Shown in pieces: positions 34,163-48,400 of a DNA stretch of 64,000 nucleotides. Location: NCBI RefSeq assembly GCF_001039355.2, contig NW_019775480.1:123074-187073 (forward strand). Reading direction: 5' to 3'. The DNA comes from Lingula anatina (Eukaryota > Brachiopoda > Lingulata > Lingulida > Lingulidae). Every line of letters starts with the position of its first letter. The stretch's first letter is position 1. The notes beneath the pieces are model-generated. The model saw nothing but the letters and a program-made list of their open reading frames with translations. It searched no databases and was not told the DNA's origin. Position numbers and translations under genes: made by a program.

Positions 34163-34596
34163 CAGGACCAGTTTTGCTAAGACAAGAGTGGGCATTTAAT
34201 GTGGTGCATTCTGGTGAATCAAATCACCTATTTGACAGCAGTTCACTGAATCTTGGAATTTTAGAGTACACCTGTAAAGAAGAGTAGTATACAACGAAAT
34301 CGTTGCGGGAAAGACATTGCAGGATAACTGTGACACCAAGCAGTGCAGGATTACCCTTTGATGTCTAGCAGTACAGGTTAAAACCTTATAGTACAGGATA
34401 ACAACAAATAGTACAGGATAACACCTAGTAATACAGGATAACACCTAGCAGTACAGGATAACACCTAGCAGTACAGGATAACACCTAGCAGTACAGGATA
34501 ACACTGACATCAGGGGACACCTATATTGCAGACAGTGGAGACATCTGGCAGACCGGAGTGGCACCCGGCAGTGTAGTGTGAAGAGTGTCTCACAAG
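34163..34596 (+). promoter_or_regulatory. Liprin-beta 5' UTR (spliced exon part)
   Basis: The sequence follows a strong acceptor (TTTCTTTCTTTCAG; AGCAG allows a 3-nt shift) and runs to the start codon at 34597, with stops in all three frames. Transcription must therefore start at an upstream exon that was not firmly located. It carries the 20-bp minisatellite described separately. Confidence 0.55.
34340..34510 (+). repeat. 20-bp-period minisatellite in the 5' UTR of liprin-beta
   Basis: Seven near-identical units with an exact 20-bp period begin at 34371, 34391, 34411, 34431, 34451, 34471 and 34491 (unit GTACAGGATAACACCTAGCA). The last units are essentially identical and the earlier ones decay; a further degenerate copy lies just upstream. 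It is within the untranslated exon, about 90 bp before the start codon. Confidence 0.9.
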
Positions 34597-34733
34597 ATGG
34601 CTGCTGATCAGCAACCAGAGGATGTCAATGATGTTCTTGCACAGGCCCTGCAGGAGATGGATGGGATAATAAGGGGTTGGTAGTAAATTAAATCATAATT
34701 GGTCTGTTACAGCCCTCCAACCTCTCTCCCTCC

Positions 34734-34797
<64 letters not shown>

Positions 34798-36415
34798 GTA
34801 AATACGTATTAGGACCAGACTAATTGTTTTGATACAGGTGCCTGTACCACAAGTTGTGAAAAGGATTGAAGTTTTAAAATCATAAAAAAATTTACTGACC
34901 ATCACTGTTGAGTTCCAAATAAAAAAATGTATATGTACATTCTCAAGTATTTAGAAAAACCATCAGTGAAAATCACATGATTTGTCTCTTTAGATCACCA
35001 AGATGGAAGTCATTTTTTCACATGATATGTAATGGCAATTTGTACTAAGATTTGTTGCATTATCTTATATTAGAAGCAAGATAGCAACTCATCTCTTTAG
35101 AGATGTAGATGATTAAGAAGTTAAATATCAAATGATTACATTTAGCATCTTGCAGGCAGAGCTAGTTGTTTCCTGGGCAGATAATGAATGTGAAGTCAGA
35201 TAATTATAGGAGGCATGCAATAAGATGGATGACTGATGAAACAAACCCCATGATACTTAAATTGATAACATTTACAATGGAGCCAGTATTTAATGTGGCA
35301 TCTTTAGAGGGTTTGATAACAATTTTTCAACTTTCTTTTTTAGTGGTAGTATGGCATAGTTCTTAATAATGTAGGTGTTATTTAGCAAGGTTTTTGTACT
35401 AGGGAACTAGGCAAAATTAGTCATTTATCCGAAGTATCCATTTGTTTTAAAGTAAAATAATGAGGCTCGTTCTCAATGAAACTATAGTTCTACGTAGACT
35501 TACCCAACTTCACATGGACTCTCACTGAATGCAGTCAGATTAACAAATTTAAATTAACGCAGCCTCCTTGTTTGGGGTAGAGTACAGAAAAGCTGCTTAT
35601 TTTCAAGTACATTTGAAACAGGAGGAGGCATATTAAATTGTTAAACCAATTGCGTTCAGCGAGAGTCCCCATGAAGTTGGATCAATCTACAAAGAACAAT
35701 TTTATTGGGAATGAGACCATAGACACAAGACTGTGGTGAAAATAAGGTAAAAAGAAATGGGTTTATCCTTTGTTAAGTCAACTTAATGTCCCATGAGATG
35801 CTTTAACCTTTTGTAAATATAATCATGAAGAACATAATAGAACTGCAGCAGCTGTGGTTGAAGCCCTTTAAACAATGAAACCTTTTTGTCCAGATCTCTT
35901 CAGCTATGTCTTATATTGCAGTCTTCTTATTGCTTAAACACAGAAACTGTTTTATGAGATTCTCTTTCATACCATTTAGCAGTCCAAGCTCTCTCTGGTG
36001 TGATATGGGCATATCCTTGCATGTCCACGGAAACTTACTGAAAATCAGGAAAACATTTTTAACAGACACCAGTAATTTATAATACACTTATACATTTAAA
36101 AAAACTATAGCATTTTTCCTCCTACTTTATATTTGATGGCTGAAATAAGTTGCACAAATTCTGCTGTACTTAATTTTCTCTCAGGACATGTAGGCAGTAG
36201 TAAGTAGAATTCCACATTTCATAAGCATTTGCGTGATAAGCTTATTTGACAGATCACGAAATAATAGCTTTCCTATTTGTAAGAAATAGCTTTTTTGCAG
36301 ATTTCTTTTGCTGTGGAATCATTTTAAACCAATTGATTATCAGTTGCAGTCTTACATAATAATCATTATTAATAATATTAATAATTATTATTTAATTAAT
36401 TGATTTTGTTAATAA

Positions 36416-36462
<47 letters not shown>

Positions 36463-39400
36463 GCATGTACATGAAATATTCCTTAAACATAGAAATTGAA
36501 GTGCTATCTTAATAAAACAGTGTGTCAGATATACACCACTTAACCTTAATAATATGAAATTTGTTTGTTTTTTTTTAATGCTTCTAGAGTCTGGTTTAGA
36601 CATAGACTTTAACGCCATCAATGGATATGAAGAAAATCCGACCAAGCTATCTTTGTCACAAAGACGGAATTCACGAGCTTTACAGCTTGTAGAAGATCTC
36701 AGAGACTTATTAGAGACATCTATTGACAAATCAAAGATCTTGGAGGACCTTCCTATTGCAACAGTGATGTTTCTGAAGTCTTGGTTTGATGGACAGAAGG
36801 AACCAGAAACTAAGGTAAAACCTAGTTAACTCTAAGATCTATAAGAAGTATAATACCTAGTCTTGGAATTGTTAGAATGCTGGGTTGAGCCCTGCATTCT
36901 CTTTCAAAGATACGTATTTGGGGGGGGGGGATGTAAAAGGATGTATATAGTTACATTGTGATTGATTTTTCAGTAAAGTTTGGTATTATTGGTTTGTGTA
37001 GAATATTACTAGAAGTGCAGTTTTGTCAAATATGTAACCTCAGAGAAGACACATTAGGGGTGCCTAACATGTTTTAGTTTTTAAATGCCCAGTTCTGATT
37101 GTTACCTATAATTTGTGTCTTTACAAAAACATCCCAGCCCTGGATTTTTTTTTTTTTGTCCAAGCTCTTCTGAAATTAGATTAGTTTTTTGTTTTATTAT
37201 GAGATTTCACTTATGTAGCATCAGGCTCATTTTGGAATTTATGAGAAAAATCTTTTCACTTTATATCATATGTTCTATCAGATATACAAGGAAAGGGATT
37301 GACATTGTTGTTGCATCATGTATATAAAAAAATAACATGGTTCAAACAGTTGCATAATGTATTTGTTCTAGGGACTGTTTACGTGAGCTTTTTAAGAAGT
37401 TATACATGTGGGCTTTAAGAATTATTATCTGATGAGGTCGTCTGAATATAGCAGCATTTAGATCATCAAAATGCTTGTTGGTAGCAGATTGTTCTCTGTG
37501 GAAAAAGAGATGAGATTGAAGCAATCACAGATGCAGTTGTGTTAGGTGAGATGTGTCACCTGTACTGCAATGCTGCATTCTCCAACCCTGGCAGAATCAT
37601 TTCCCCTCAAGTCCTTAATTATACTTGTTTCATGTTGATGGATGTATGTAGGAAGAAGTTAGAAATGAATAATATGAAATCCTTATGACAGCTCGCAATT
37701 GATCTTGACAGGTAATACTTTTTATCATTAAGAAATACACAATTTTAAGTAAAAGGTTGTAACAGAAGCTTATTGTTCTGAAGAAAGCTATATTGAGTGA
37801 TGGAGTTTAGAAGGAAATGAAAAAGCTGCACACTCCTCAGTGTATTGAATTTGGTATTCACATTAATGACAGTCTAAGAAAGTTTACATTTGGCGCAAGA
37901 AAGCCCCGTGTTCATTGATGACTATTTTGAGAATCACTTAGTAGCTACAGTTTAACTTAAAGCATAAACCGTGCTTTCACAGAAAGGATATTGTTTCACT
38001 TTTGCGTCAGAGCAGACAATCATATTGTTTCAGGTAACTAGTGGGCTATCCACTTAAGAAACACATTCATATTTCATAAAGCATTTAATTGTATCTTTTT
38101 TGATTTTAATGTGAGAATAGTGTTTCATCTTAAAGATAAATAGGAATTAACATCATCGTCTCCCTTTCATCCATAGCTATTGGGCTATAAGGTGGGAGCA
38201 TCTCATATTTTGGTCCATATTTAGTATTCAAGATTTATGCACAGCAGTTGACTATCAGAGAGATAGGTGAACAGATGCCTGGCACACACCTTAGGTTTAG
38301 ATGGAGCTATTTCTGCGGTAAATTAGCCAATCTAGCATTCCATCTGTATAGACAATTTAAAATGTTTATAAGATATTTAAAGGCCATCGGCAGATATGCT
38401 TTCCTTCCATTTACTCTTAGTTTATGCCTGTGAGATTGGTGGAGGTGATGAAAAAAAGTCCACTGCAAAGTCGCCCTTCTATAGGCTTGCAGTAATTATT
38501 CTGTTATTTTCAACACATGTTTTATGTTGATCTACTGGGGCATTAGTTTGTAGCATCCTCTCTCTCTCATCCGGTACAGTTTTCATGTTGCAAGCAATAT
38601 AAGAAAAGTGCTTGATGGGCTGATGCTATTAGGGAGCAGGGGGGAAAATTGGACTAAGGCACTGATTGATCATTACGTGTTCTTTTTGAGAAAAAAAAAG
38701 GAAATTGGAAGATATCTGTTGGCACCTAGGGATCCTCAGTTGGAAAGATTTAGATAATATTTCCCAGAAGAAAGACAATTTGCTAGAGCTTGGATAAGCA
38801 TTTTCCTACCAGTATGGATAAGATGGATGAGGACTATCAGTATTACATGCATTACTATAACACTTTGCCAAGACGAAGAAAAAGGCATGGGGTATGTACA
38901 TTCATTTCTGAGATATAGCATAGGGATCTTTATCAAGATAATTTAGCTTGAAAGTTTTTTTTAATGAAATGTTGTAGGATCAAGTTCACATATCAGTCTT
39001 GTAACTGGAATATAAAGATATAGATACAAAGACCTGGAACTGTTTAGCCAGTAAACTGATAGTTATTCAGTATATTTCAAGGTGTAGTTTTTCATGACCA
39101 AAAAATTAAAAACTTTCAAGAAATAAAAGTTGTTATAGATTTAGCAACTGGAAAAAAATGAGGGCAGATTAATCATTATCCAACTATGGTTTTTCGTCCT
39201 GGTTTTCTGGTTTTAATCTTGTTATAATTCAGGTGTGTAATATATGGCAACAGGTTAGTGGTGAGTTTTAATCATATTTATATCTATTTAGAATTGGATT
39301 TTTTGTTGTTTATATTAATGAAACATTTTGTGGGGGATATATTGCAATGTTACACAGTGATTTTGGATAAAATTAATAGTGTTGTATTCAGGACTGTTTA

Positions 39401-42400
39401 AGTACTGCAGAAGTAGTAAAATGGGTTAAACAAGAATAATAAAATAGTGGAGTGGAAGAGCAGCAGGAAGATATTTTGAAAGCTGCAGGTCATTAGTTGT
39501 TACAGGTACTTTACAGTGCAGCACAGCCACTAAAACCAGCTGCCAGGTGATTGCATTAGAATCTTCATAGCTTTCTTGTTAGATGCAAATTAAACCTGGA
39601 GTCACCTGGAAACTTAGGAAACGCTGGGCTTCATCTTCTGTAGAAGTTAGCTTTCCTAGCTTTGGAATGAAGATGTTGTAAAGGGCCATTTGGTTCCATC
39701 TTCTAGTTGGCTTTAGTGCAAGTTTGGACAGACACATGGTGGCCACAGGAATGTGGTGTTAATGGTATTTTTAAAACTTTCAAAGAAAGTAGATCACCAG
39801 TGACTCAACCTATCTCCTGGGGCCTCTTAAATACATCCCATCTGGCAGCATATGGTGCTGGTGGTCAGTGAGGTTTGGTATAAGTACCCACTTCATTAGC
39901 AAGCTTCTCATTTTAACAAGATTTTGAGGTATTTCTAAGATGGAGGTCCACTTGATTGTGGCAGCTGTGGAAGCAGTGTACTGGCAGCAAGTGGTAGGAA
40001 ATTCAAATTTATAATTTTTTTTTTTTTGTTTTGTCTTAAAAAATTTCATATTATATATTTGATCATTTATTTTTGTTAAAGAAATTAGTTTGCAGAAACA
40101 TTGCTCTTTGCATCATGTTTGTAAGTTGTGATTTCTGTACGGCGTTGTGGTTGGTGAGATTGCAATATGTTGAAATGAAATGATCTTTTTTAAAATGCAA
40201 AATGCACTTTGAGATGTCTTCAAGATGTTACAGTAATTACAGGTATATTGTCCATTTACAATGTTTCCCTACATTGGTCTGTGGCCTGCATATGTTAAAT
40301 TTCCAGTGGTTCTCTGCCATCTTCAGCCAAAAGCGAATGTGTTAAATTGTAAATGAACTAGGTATAGTTTGTAATCCTTGAGATGATGTGATCATTTGTT
40401 TGTAATTCTAGAAATCTAATGGTTATCCCTTCCTCTCAAATAATAAATTGGATATTGAAAAAGATAAAAAATATAAGTTTATTCTATATATAGTTATAAA
40501 ATTGGTTGCTTTAGTTCATCTAAAGATGAGTTATTGGATTTTAATTTAGAAAATATTTTTAGAAAAATATTGTCCTGTTGGTCTTATTATCCCTATTTCC
40601 AAATGAGACTGTATCAGCAGTGAAGGTTATCTTGCCATGATTGTGATGAAAATTAGTCTGGATTTTGCATCAGGTTCTGTATCTAATGTTTCTTTGTTTA
40701 TTTCTTGTAGGCCAATGGTCAGCTCAGTCCAGCTGGAAACACTGAAGACACAGTGAGAGATCTTCACAGAGAGAAAGAAAATTTAGAATTGCAGGTTGGT
40801 GCTCTCACAGACCAAGTTGACATGCAGTCCGAGAAAATTCGTGAGCTGGAGAGGACCATATCCAATAACAAGGCAGCAGAAGGCAGACTACAGAATGTGA
40901 GTTGTAACTGAATATTTTCAAAGTCCTAAGTCCCAAAGTATTTAAGAATGCAATAATGCTGTTCACTAATGAAACTAGAATAGTGGTGCAATTCAGGCAT
41001 GAGAATTTGGCAAAATCCTTTTTTATCCAAATGTGTTTTTATGTTTTTTTAACATGAAAAATTTCATTAATTCTTGATATATTTTGATTGAAACCCTTAT
41101 CAGAACACGGTTTTGAAAGAATGTTTAGATATGCACCTTCAGGTTAATGAAAAGCCTTTATAGCTTCCCTGTCACTTTTATCTTTCTCTAATAGGAAATA
41201 ATGTTATACCTTGGACAGCCTTTATGTGGCCATTCCAGTCTCAGAAACTTGCTGATTTATAGGCCCAACTCTTTTATGTCATGTAACTTCAGGCAAGAAG
41301 GTGTTGTGATTTGCCAAATTGATCTTAACTGCAATCCTTTTGAAAGCAAAAATTGATTGCCTGTTGCTTAGTTGTCCCAGAACTGGAGGAGAGTCAATAA
41401 TTTTCATGGATTTAGGTCTTAACCTGTCCTGTTTGAGTTATTTTAGCATAAAAGGTGTTTGTGAAGTAATTTTTGTTTTTAGACTTGTTTTTAATGTTGT
41501 GCTGTATCCAATGAATATCATTAGGACAGCACTGGTAGCCTTGTGTGGAGAATTTCTGAACAGTGTAATTTGATTGCCACAAGGTGCTTTCCATGTACTC
41601 CAGGTATATTTTTTATCTCACATTGCTTATTAGCAGTCGTCAACTCCCTGGATGCAAACAGGCACTGTTAACAGAATTACACCCCTGCAAATTTCCAATC
41701 TGATTATATAGGCAGAAGATATTTCTGTAGAATGTTTTCAAAGGACACACTAACTAATATGTAATACTAGATAGAATGGGATTGATCCTTACACTTTATT
41801 GTAAGTGTTGTCATGTTGGGACAGAAAAAGTTTGAATATGTAGGCTGAGCTATCTTCTTAACGAGAATTGACTTTTTTTTTTGCTGACACCTGATTATAT
41901 AAAAACAGAACGTAATTTTCTGCAATTTTGTGACTTAAACCTTTATTTCTTCACAGACAGTAAGCTTTTATGACTGTTAAATGTGCAAAGTTATAGTTTA
42001 AGGTCAATTTTTTTTCTTTTTCAACCTTAATATGTGACGACAGTCCCCTATTTCTTCCTCTCTACATTCACATTTTTTCTTAGGGGCCTCGGATGTTTTT
42101 TCACTTTTACATAATAAAAGCCTATCTTCAGTTGTGGTAATGGGAGCAGGGCATCAGTGTGCCCTTTGGCAAACTGGTGCTTGCATATTAATAATGGGTG
42201 GAAAACATTTGGAAAATGGCCATTTGCTATTTTTGAAATGTATGGGTGCAAGTAACCCATCAGAGAGAAAATTAATCCAGAGAAAATTCACCATTTTTGA
42301 AAATATTTTTGGCAATCGAGTCAAAGATTAAATCTTTAACATATGATTTACTTTTCTGTTTTTTAATGAACCATGTTTTATTGTGATAAAGACCTTAGGA

Positions 42401-45400
42401 AGGAAATGTTAAGATGGCTGGCTTTCCTGGTCATGTAAAAGACAAGACTGCCAGCTGTTAGCCCCACCTAATCAAGGTTTATTTTTAAAACCAAAGGATA
42501 TCCAATGTCTTTGTCTTTACACTCTTACAAACAAAATGGTAAGGTACACTCACTCAGCAGGGATTATATACTTTGGCTAAGGATTTCATTTGATTAAGAG
42601 TGGGAAATTACTAGCTCCCCGCTGATTGATAAGATTTCTCAGATGTTAACAAAAAGATCCAGTAGGAATTGTTGAAATGGTATTTGGTCATGGAATGTTT
42701 GGAGTATTTTGGCAGATGGCAAATTGTTCTTTTAGCTGTGTAGGCAGACAATAGTGCAGTGGAGGCAAGGAGTCTGCAGGTTTCATAAAGAAAGTTTTTG
42801 AAAGTGGAAGAATCTAGGAGTAAAAGAAGTGTGACCATTGGGTGATTTCCTGGAGAAGAAAATTGTTCAAGTGTGAAGTTAAGGAAATCTAACATTTTGT
42901 TTGTGGATAGTTGTATTCACGTTAGCCAAAAGCTGTTTGCATAGACAATGACATGCATATGTAAAAATTGGTTAATGACATGGCATATTTATGGTAATAA
43001 TTTGATTTGAAGGTGCAACAGCTGATTTCTTCAAATGAGGGACTAGCTAGTGTGGATTTCTGTGAACGAAAGTGAGGAGTTCTGATAAATAGAGCTATTT
43101 AATCTAATCACATTAATTTGATGGAAGATAAATACTTGTTCACATGAACCAACAGACCTAGTTTTACTGGAATGCTAATTGGAAGAGTCAGATGGCAGAG
43201 CTGAAGGGTACTTGTTACAATCTATTGGGGCACTTGAAACCAGTATCACATGTGTCCTGTATTTTGGTACATTGATATTTGATGACACTGAAGATAAAAA
43301 AGTGATAGCACCCCAAAAGCCTGGCATTAATACAGACTATCACAATAGGGCCTGTGCACATAAAACAAAGTTGGTGGAGAAATGGATTGGTATTCATGTG
43401 GTGTGTGTTAGTGTGTGACAGTGCCAGGCTGCCATTAGCCTGCAGCAGAATACAGTAGTCTCATTTAAAACTTCCTCTCTCACCAACCAATGCCAGGACC
43501 CAAGCTTTTTAATGACTGCAGTACATGCCGCTTGATAGACAGTTTACATACAGAGATTGCAGCAAAACTACAACAATTTATACCCTACATGCTGCCTGAG
43601 TGTCTGGTCCCCTTTGCCAGGCCAGAAGTTATTGACAGATACAGTAGCTACAGAGAGAGGAAAACCATAACAATAGCCTATTGTTTAACCTGAAGATCTG
43701 CATGGTCAGCATCAGTTGAATCCCTTCGAAACATTACACAAGGAGGAGTCAGGTTTCTGCCCTGGTGTATATAGGATCAACGGGATCAACCCACTGGGCA
43801 GAGAAGTCAAGGATATTTAAAGTGGTAAGGAGGCGGTGAAAGGATATAGCTGAAAGTGGAGTTTCAAGGAGAAAGGTGAGGACACTTGAGGTTAAATGGT
43901 TCCTCGCATGAAAACACATCAGATTAGTGGTGCTTAATCTACCAAGGCATATCATCAGCTTGGGGCCTACCACTCCTTGGCTGGCTAGGCTGGCTACACA
44001 AGCAAGAACAACTTTCAACTTCTGGATGCAGAAACAGTGTTCTATGAAAGGGACAACATCATCTTAAGAAAGATCCATAGTTTATTCCAGGAAAGTTTAA
44101 GCCGTGTTGGATAACCTTGAGTCTCCACCTATGTCTCTCACTGACAAGCAGCAGCCATACATATATATCAAGTCTCTATGTGATGTGACGCGTGACCAAG
44201 TCATACTTCTACTGCTACCATATATCACTGCAGTCACTTCAGACTTACAAGACTGGGACCATTTCAACTCAGCTGAATTTTTTATTTAGAAAAGCCTCAG
44301 GCTGAGAAGTAAACACATTGTTGTTGCAGTCTGCATGTTACCAGGTGATCCTATTACCTAGGCCAGACTGGATGTTATTGAGGTGTATCATCCTAGCTTG
44401 ATACAGGAATAGAACACCCTCACTGAGTCAGGTTTACCTTCAGCACAGTCTACCTCTCTTCACCACAGAGCATCCAGCTTGCTGTTACTGCCTGCACTTA
44501 GCCATCCACCTCTGCTCTCTGCTTTGGTTCTTCATTACTAGGAATCTTCTAGGAACTTTCTGATAGTTGTTTTACTTTGGCAGAATATTTGACACAATGT
44601 TTCGGAGTTTTCGCAGGAAAAAGAAACAGAAGGCTGAGAAGGTAGGTGGTGTTAACATTGTAAGAACGTGTGCTACATTGGTGTGGTATGTATGGGATAC
44701 TCTATTATTACCTGTCTGTCAGGTAGAAATATCAGATTTTTTCTAGTTACACAAGATTCTAATATATATGTGTGTTTTCTGTTTGTCAATGAGGACAACA
44801 TTTGATGTTTGATTAAGATGTAAAGTATGTGGTTTATTTAAAGAAGCATAATGAATTCATGATTTTGCTTTTAATGCCCAATCTCAGCTATTAGCATTTA
44901 ACTGATTGCCTTTGAGTTAACACTCGCTGTCCCTGTCGACTGACCCACTGACCCTAGCCTATCAAGTCTCTGTGAAGAGTCTCCTAATTAAGCATTTTTT
45001 CACTCTTTGTCCTGTAGAAGTGCGCCATCAGCCATGGCTAACACATTAAGTCATTATTGAAATTAATGACGACAGGGAAAATCCATCATTTGCTAAAATT
45101 TTAATTGCGCGCCTGTTCCTTTTCACTACAGAGCCTTTGTAGGACATTTTGATTTGCTGGAGGTATAGTGTTTCCATGACATTGTAATAAAACGTGTGTG
45201 TATATCGAAAGAGTTAAGTGAGATGATGAATGAAATTAATTGTCAAGTATTTCAATACATGCCTGTAGGTATTTACTAACAGGCTAGATAACAGTCTTAT
45301 CATTTTGTGTTGTCGTGTTTTTTATTTTAGAGTGATAGAAGGGGGAATAAGGTAAAATGCATTTTTTCTTCTTTGTTTTGTCTGTAAAGCAATTGCATTT

Positions 45401-48400
45401 GGGCAAAGAGAAGTTTCTGTCAAGTAACAAATGTTAAAAGGTAACGTATATCATGTTTCTAGTCAAGTTGAGTTGATCTGAGTTAGTACCGCTCATTTTA
45501 ACTGGTCTTAAAGCCTTCTAATTTTGATGAACTCGCCACAAAAAGCCAGTGTGAGCACATTCATTCCTCTGTCATAATCATCCTTCTTTTTAATTTCCTG
45601 TGAAATGCAAGTGATATGCTGAATTGTGAACACAACAACAAGCTTGTGATAATTTGGCTAAAAAATACTGTGGTACAGCCAATCCATCAGGCTTTCCTCT
45701 TGGGAGAACCAGGAGCTTTCAACCTTCTTCTTTGTTTAATTGGGAAAAGTGTCAACTTCCATATTTTTCCAATTGCAGTATTCCCAGTGATGGACTCTGG
45801 TTTCATCCCCAGAGATTATTTTGCACAAAGCATCCTTTTGTTCTTAGAGCACTGAAATATGTCATCTGCCATGAAATTGTGTTGTCTTTGTGCACAAATA
45901 GCAGACATTTAGAAGGTGCAGGGGTTCTTTTTCTGTATTATCCCTGGACTGCGGAGGCATCTTTTGTGTTCAGTCTAGTCAAACGGCTAATTTTACACCC
46001 AAGCCATTATGAAGGATGTGCTGAGATCTGGTTGTAGAAGCAATAGCAGGGTGATGGTTACACCTGGAGACAGGGAAAATGTGCTTGTGATTATGACATC
46101 AATGATGGTAGGGTGTGCAATTTAATACCTTTCATGTGCTGCTATTGGAAATATTGAAGTGTTAAGAAGTAACCTGAGTGCAGATGATTTGTTTATAGTT
46201 TGACACTAGGTTTGGATTACATTCATGGATAATGTTGGTTGCATTTTAGGCTCTGCCACTGTTTTGGATTTTGGAGCTTGATGAAAAACTGTGCCATTTC
46301 AACTGTAATTTAAAGTGCTGCAGATATCTGCTCTGACCCTTATTCATAAGGCAGCTAGAACTCTAAAGTAATAACATGTTCAGCAAAGTTAGTAGAATTA
46401 TATTAACAAATACTATGCAGATTTCTTTTGGTGTATTAGCTTCAATTGACATTTTAAGAAAAAAAATTAACAAAAACCCTCAGTAACTTCTGGATGAAAT
46501 TTGAAACTGGTTCTTCCTTTCAGGAACAAAAGAACTTTTGAGTTAGAAGATATTTTCCTAGGGCAAAAGAATTTTATTTTATTTATAAACACACATACAA
46601 ATACACACAAGAAACTCCCCAAAAAAACTATTGACCTTAAACCAGTATGACCATACTGGCTTAGTAACATCATGGTCTTTATCCATAGATTTAATACATT
46701 AATAAGTGACCAAATTTAAAGGAATTCAGTATTGTATTTTTTACCGTAAAAGACATAATTGACTTATTTAAGGAAACCTTACTGGACGTTACCATAGCTA
46801 CTATGTAGAGTTGAAGGTTAAAAGTGCATATAGTGGCACTGATGCATCCACGTTCAGTAATTTTATGCTTTTTGCTTTCGTAACAACAATGAACAGTTTT
46901 ACCTTTCACTTGAAGTGATTAGTCCAAAGAGTAGAAGTTGAAAAAGAAGACCTTGCATTCTTTCTAAGGAAGTTTATTATGCTGAAAATCTCATGTATCA
47001 GCATACAATAGAAGGAATGTGGTGGGATTGTTTAAATTTGTGGTCTGCATTTTACTTTGTGCATGAATAGCTGAACTTTGATCTCTGCTGTGTGATTTCA
47101 TTCTTAAAAATCTGCCATCAAGTTATTGTGTGGTCAGAATGAGAATGGAAACCTGCCACATTTGGGATTTTCTGAAATATTTTGCATTCAGATGTACCAG
47201 CTGTTTGTTTTCATATGGTCAGTGTTTGAAGAAAGTATACGCTGAATAATAAGTCAGGGTGGGAGTAAATTAGAAAACTAACTACCAAGACATATTTTAG
47301 ACCTCTGATGTTTAAAAGCCAAAAAAATCTTGCTGCTTCAACATGGGGCTGCAGGGCCAACAATGGCCATTTTTATCAGTGGATTTTTATCACTGGATTA
47401 GGGTCCCTTTGTAATTCTTGTTTTGAAAAGCTTGATTGATAATTTTAAATTTCTTTTTTCAAGTGAAAAATGTGTTCTTAGGTAGTTCAGATTATATTTC
47501 TTGATATTGAACATGTGGTCATGTTATAAATAGCATCGGGTTGTTTTCTATCAATCTGTGAGTCAGTCTGGCTGCTGTGGGTGCCATGCTGGGTTCAGAC
47601 CTCACTACATCAGTTGCTGGAGAGATGGTTGTCGCTCTATTCCTCTTGTTCCTGTGTGATAGCAGTTTGGCTTCTAAAAGGCATCTTTGCTAGCTGGGTT
47701 AAGGAACAAGGTAAACAGAGTGCCTGGCAGTTGTATTGATTAGGCAGCGTTAATTGGTTGACAGCTGATCTTGTTATCACATCTGGGCTTTTTTCAGAGG
47801 ACATGGTTTGTCAGTGGCAGAAATGAACTTCAAAATCTGAAATTTAATTAAGCAGTATAATAACACTTTGAAATTGCTATTTCAAACTGCACTTTGAAAT
47901 GTGAAATTGCTATAATTAGCAAAGGCCCAAGAAGTGGGTATTTTGCAGAAGCAACTCTTTTGTGTTCAACTCTTGTTTGTTTGAAATATATCTCTCTCCC
48001 TGTAAAAAAGCATTGATTTGCAAGTAAACTGATTTGGGTAAATGTAGAACATAAGAAAGCATCTAGAATTTCTTAGAATGATTGATTTCCTCTGTGAACC
48101 ATGCAGAAGAGCCACTTCTTTGGTTTCTAATTAAGAGTGACTAATTTAGGGCTTTGCTATCTAATTCTACAGAATCGGTGTCAGAGGCCATCACACACTA
48201 GATCGATGGTCATTGGATTAGAAGTAGGTGAAGATCAGAGCTAGGTCAATAGGAAGGAGAAAGCATGGTCTTCTGGAATAATAATTATGAAAATAATAAT
48301 AAGTGTGAATAGATGTTGTAATAACATGTGACGTAAATATTGTTTTATTGTGTTGGTTCACTACATTATGAGCAGCTGACATATATGGCCTTTTTCAATC

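Noticed and set aside
43749-44289. ORFs on both strands near 44 kb
   Set aside because: No similarity recognised and no splice structure joining them; they lie in intron 3 beside, not within, the alternative exon.
45616-46037. Overlapping ORFs of 79 and 127 codons in the large liprin-beta intron
   Set aside because: No recognisable domain, no codon bias or splice context, and both frames are open over the same bases, as expected by chance.
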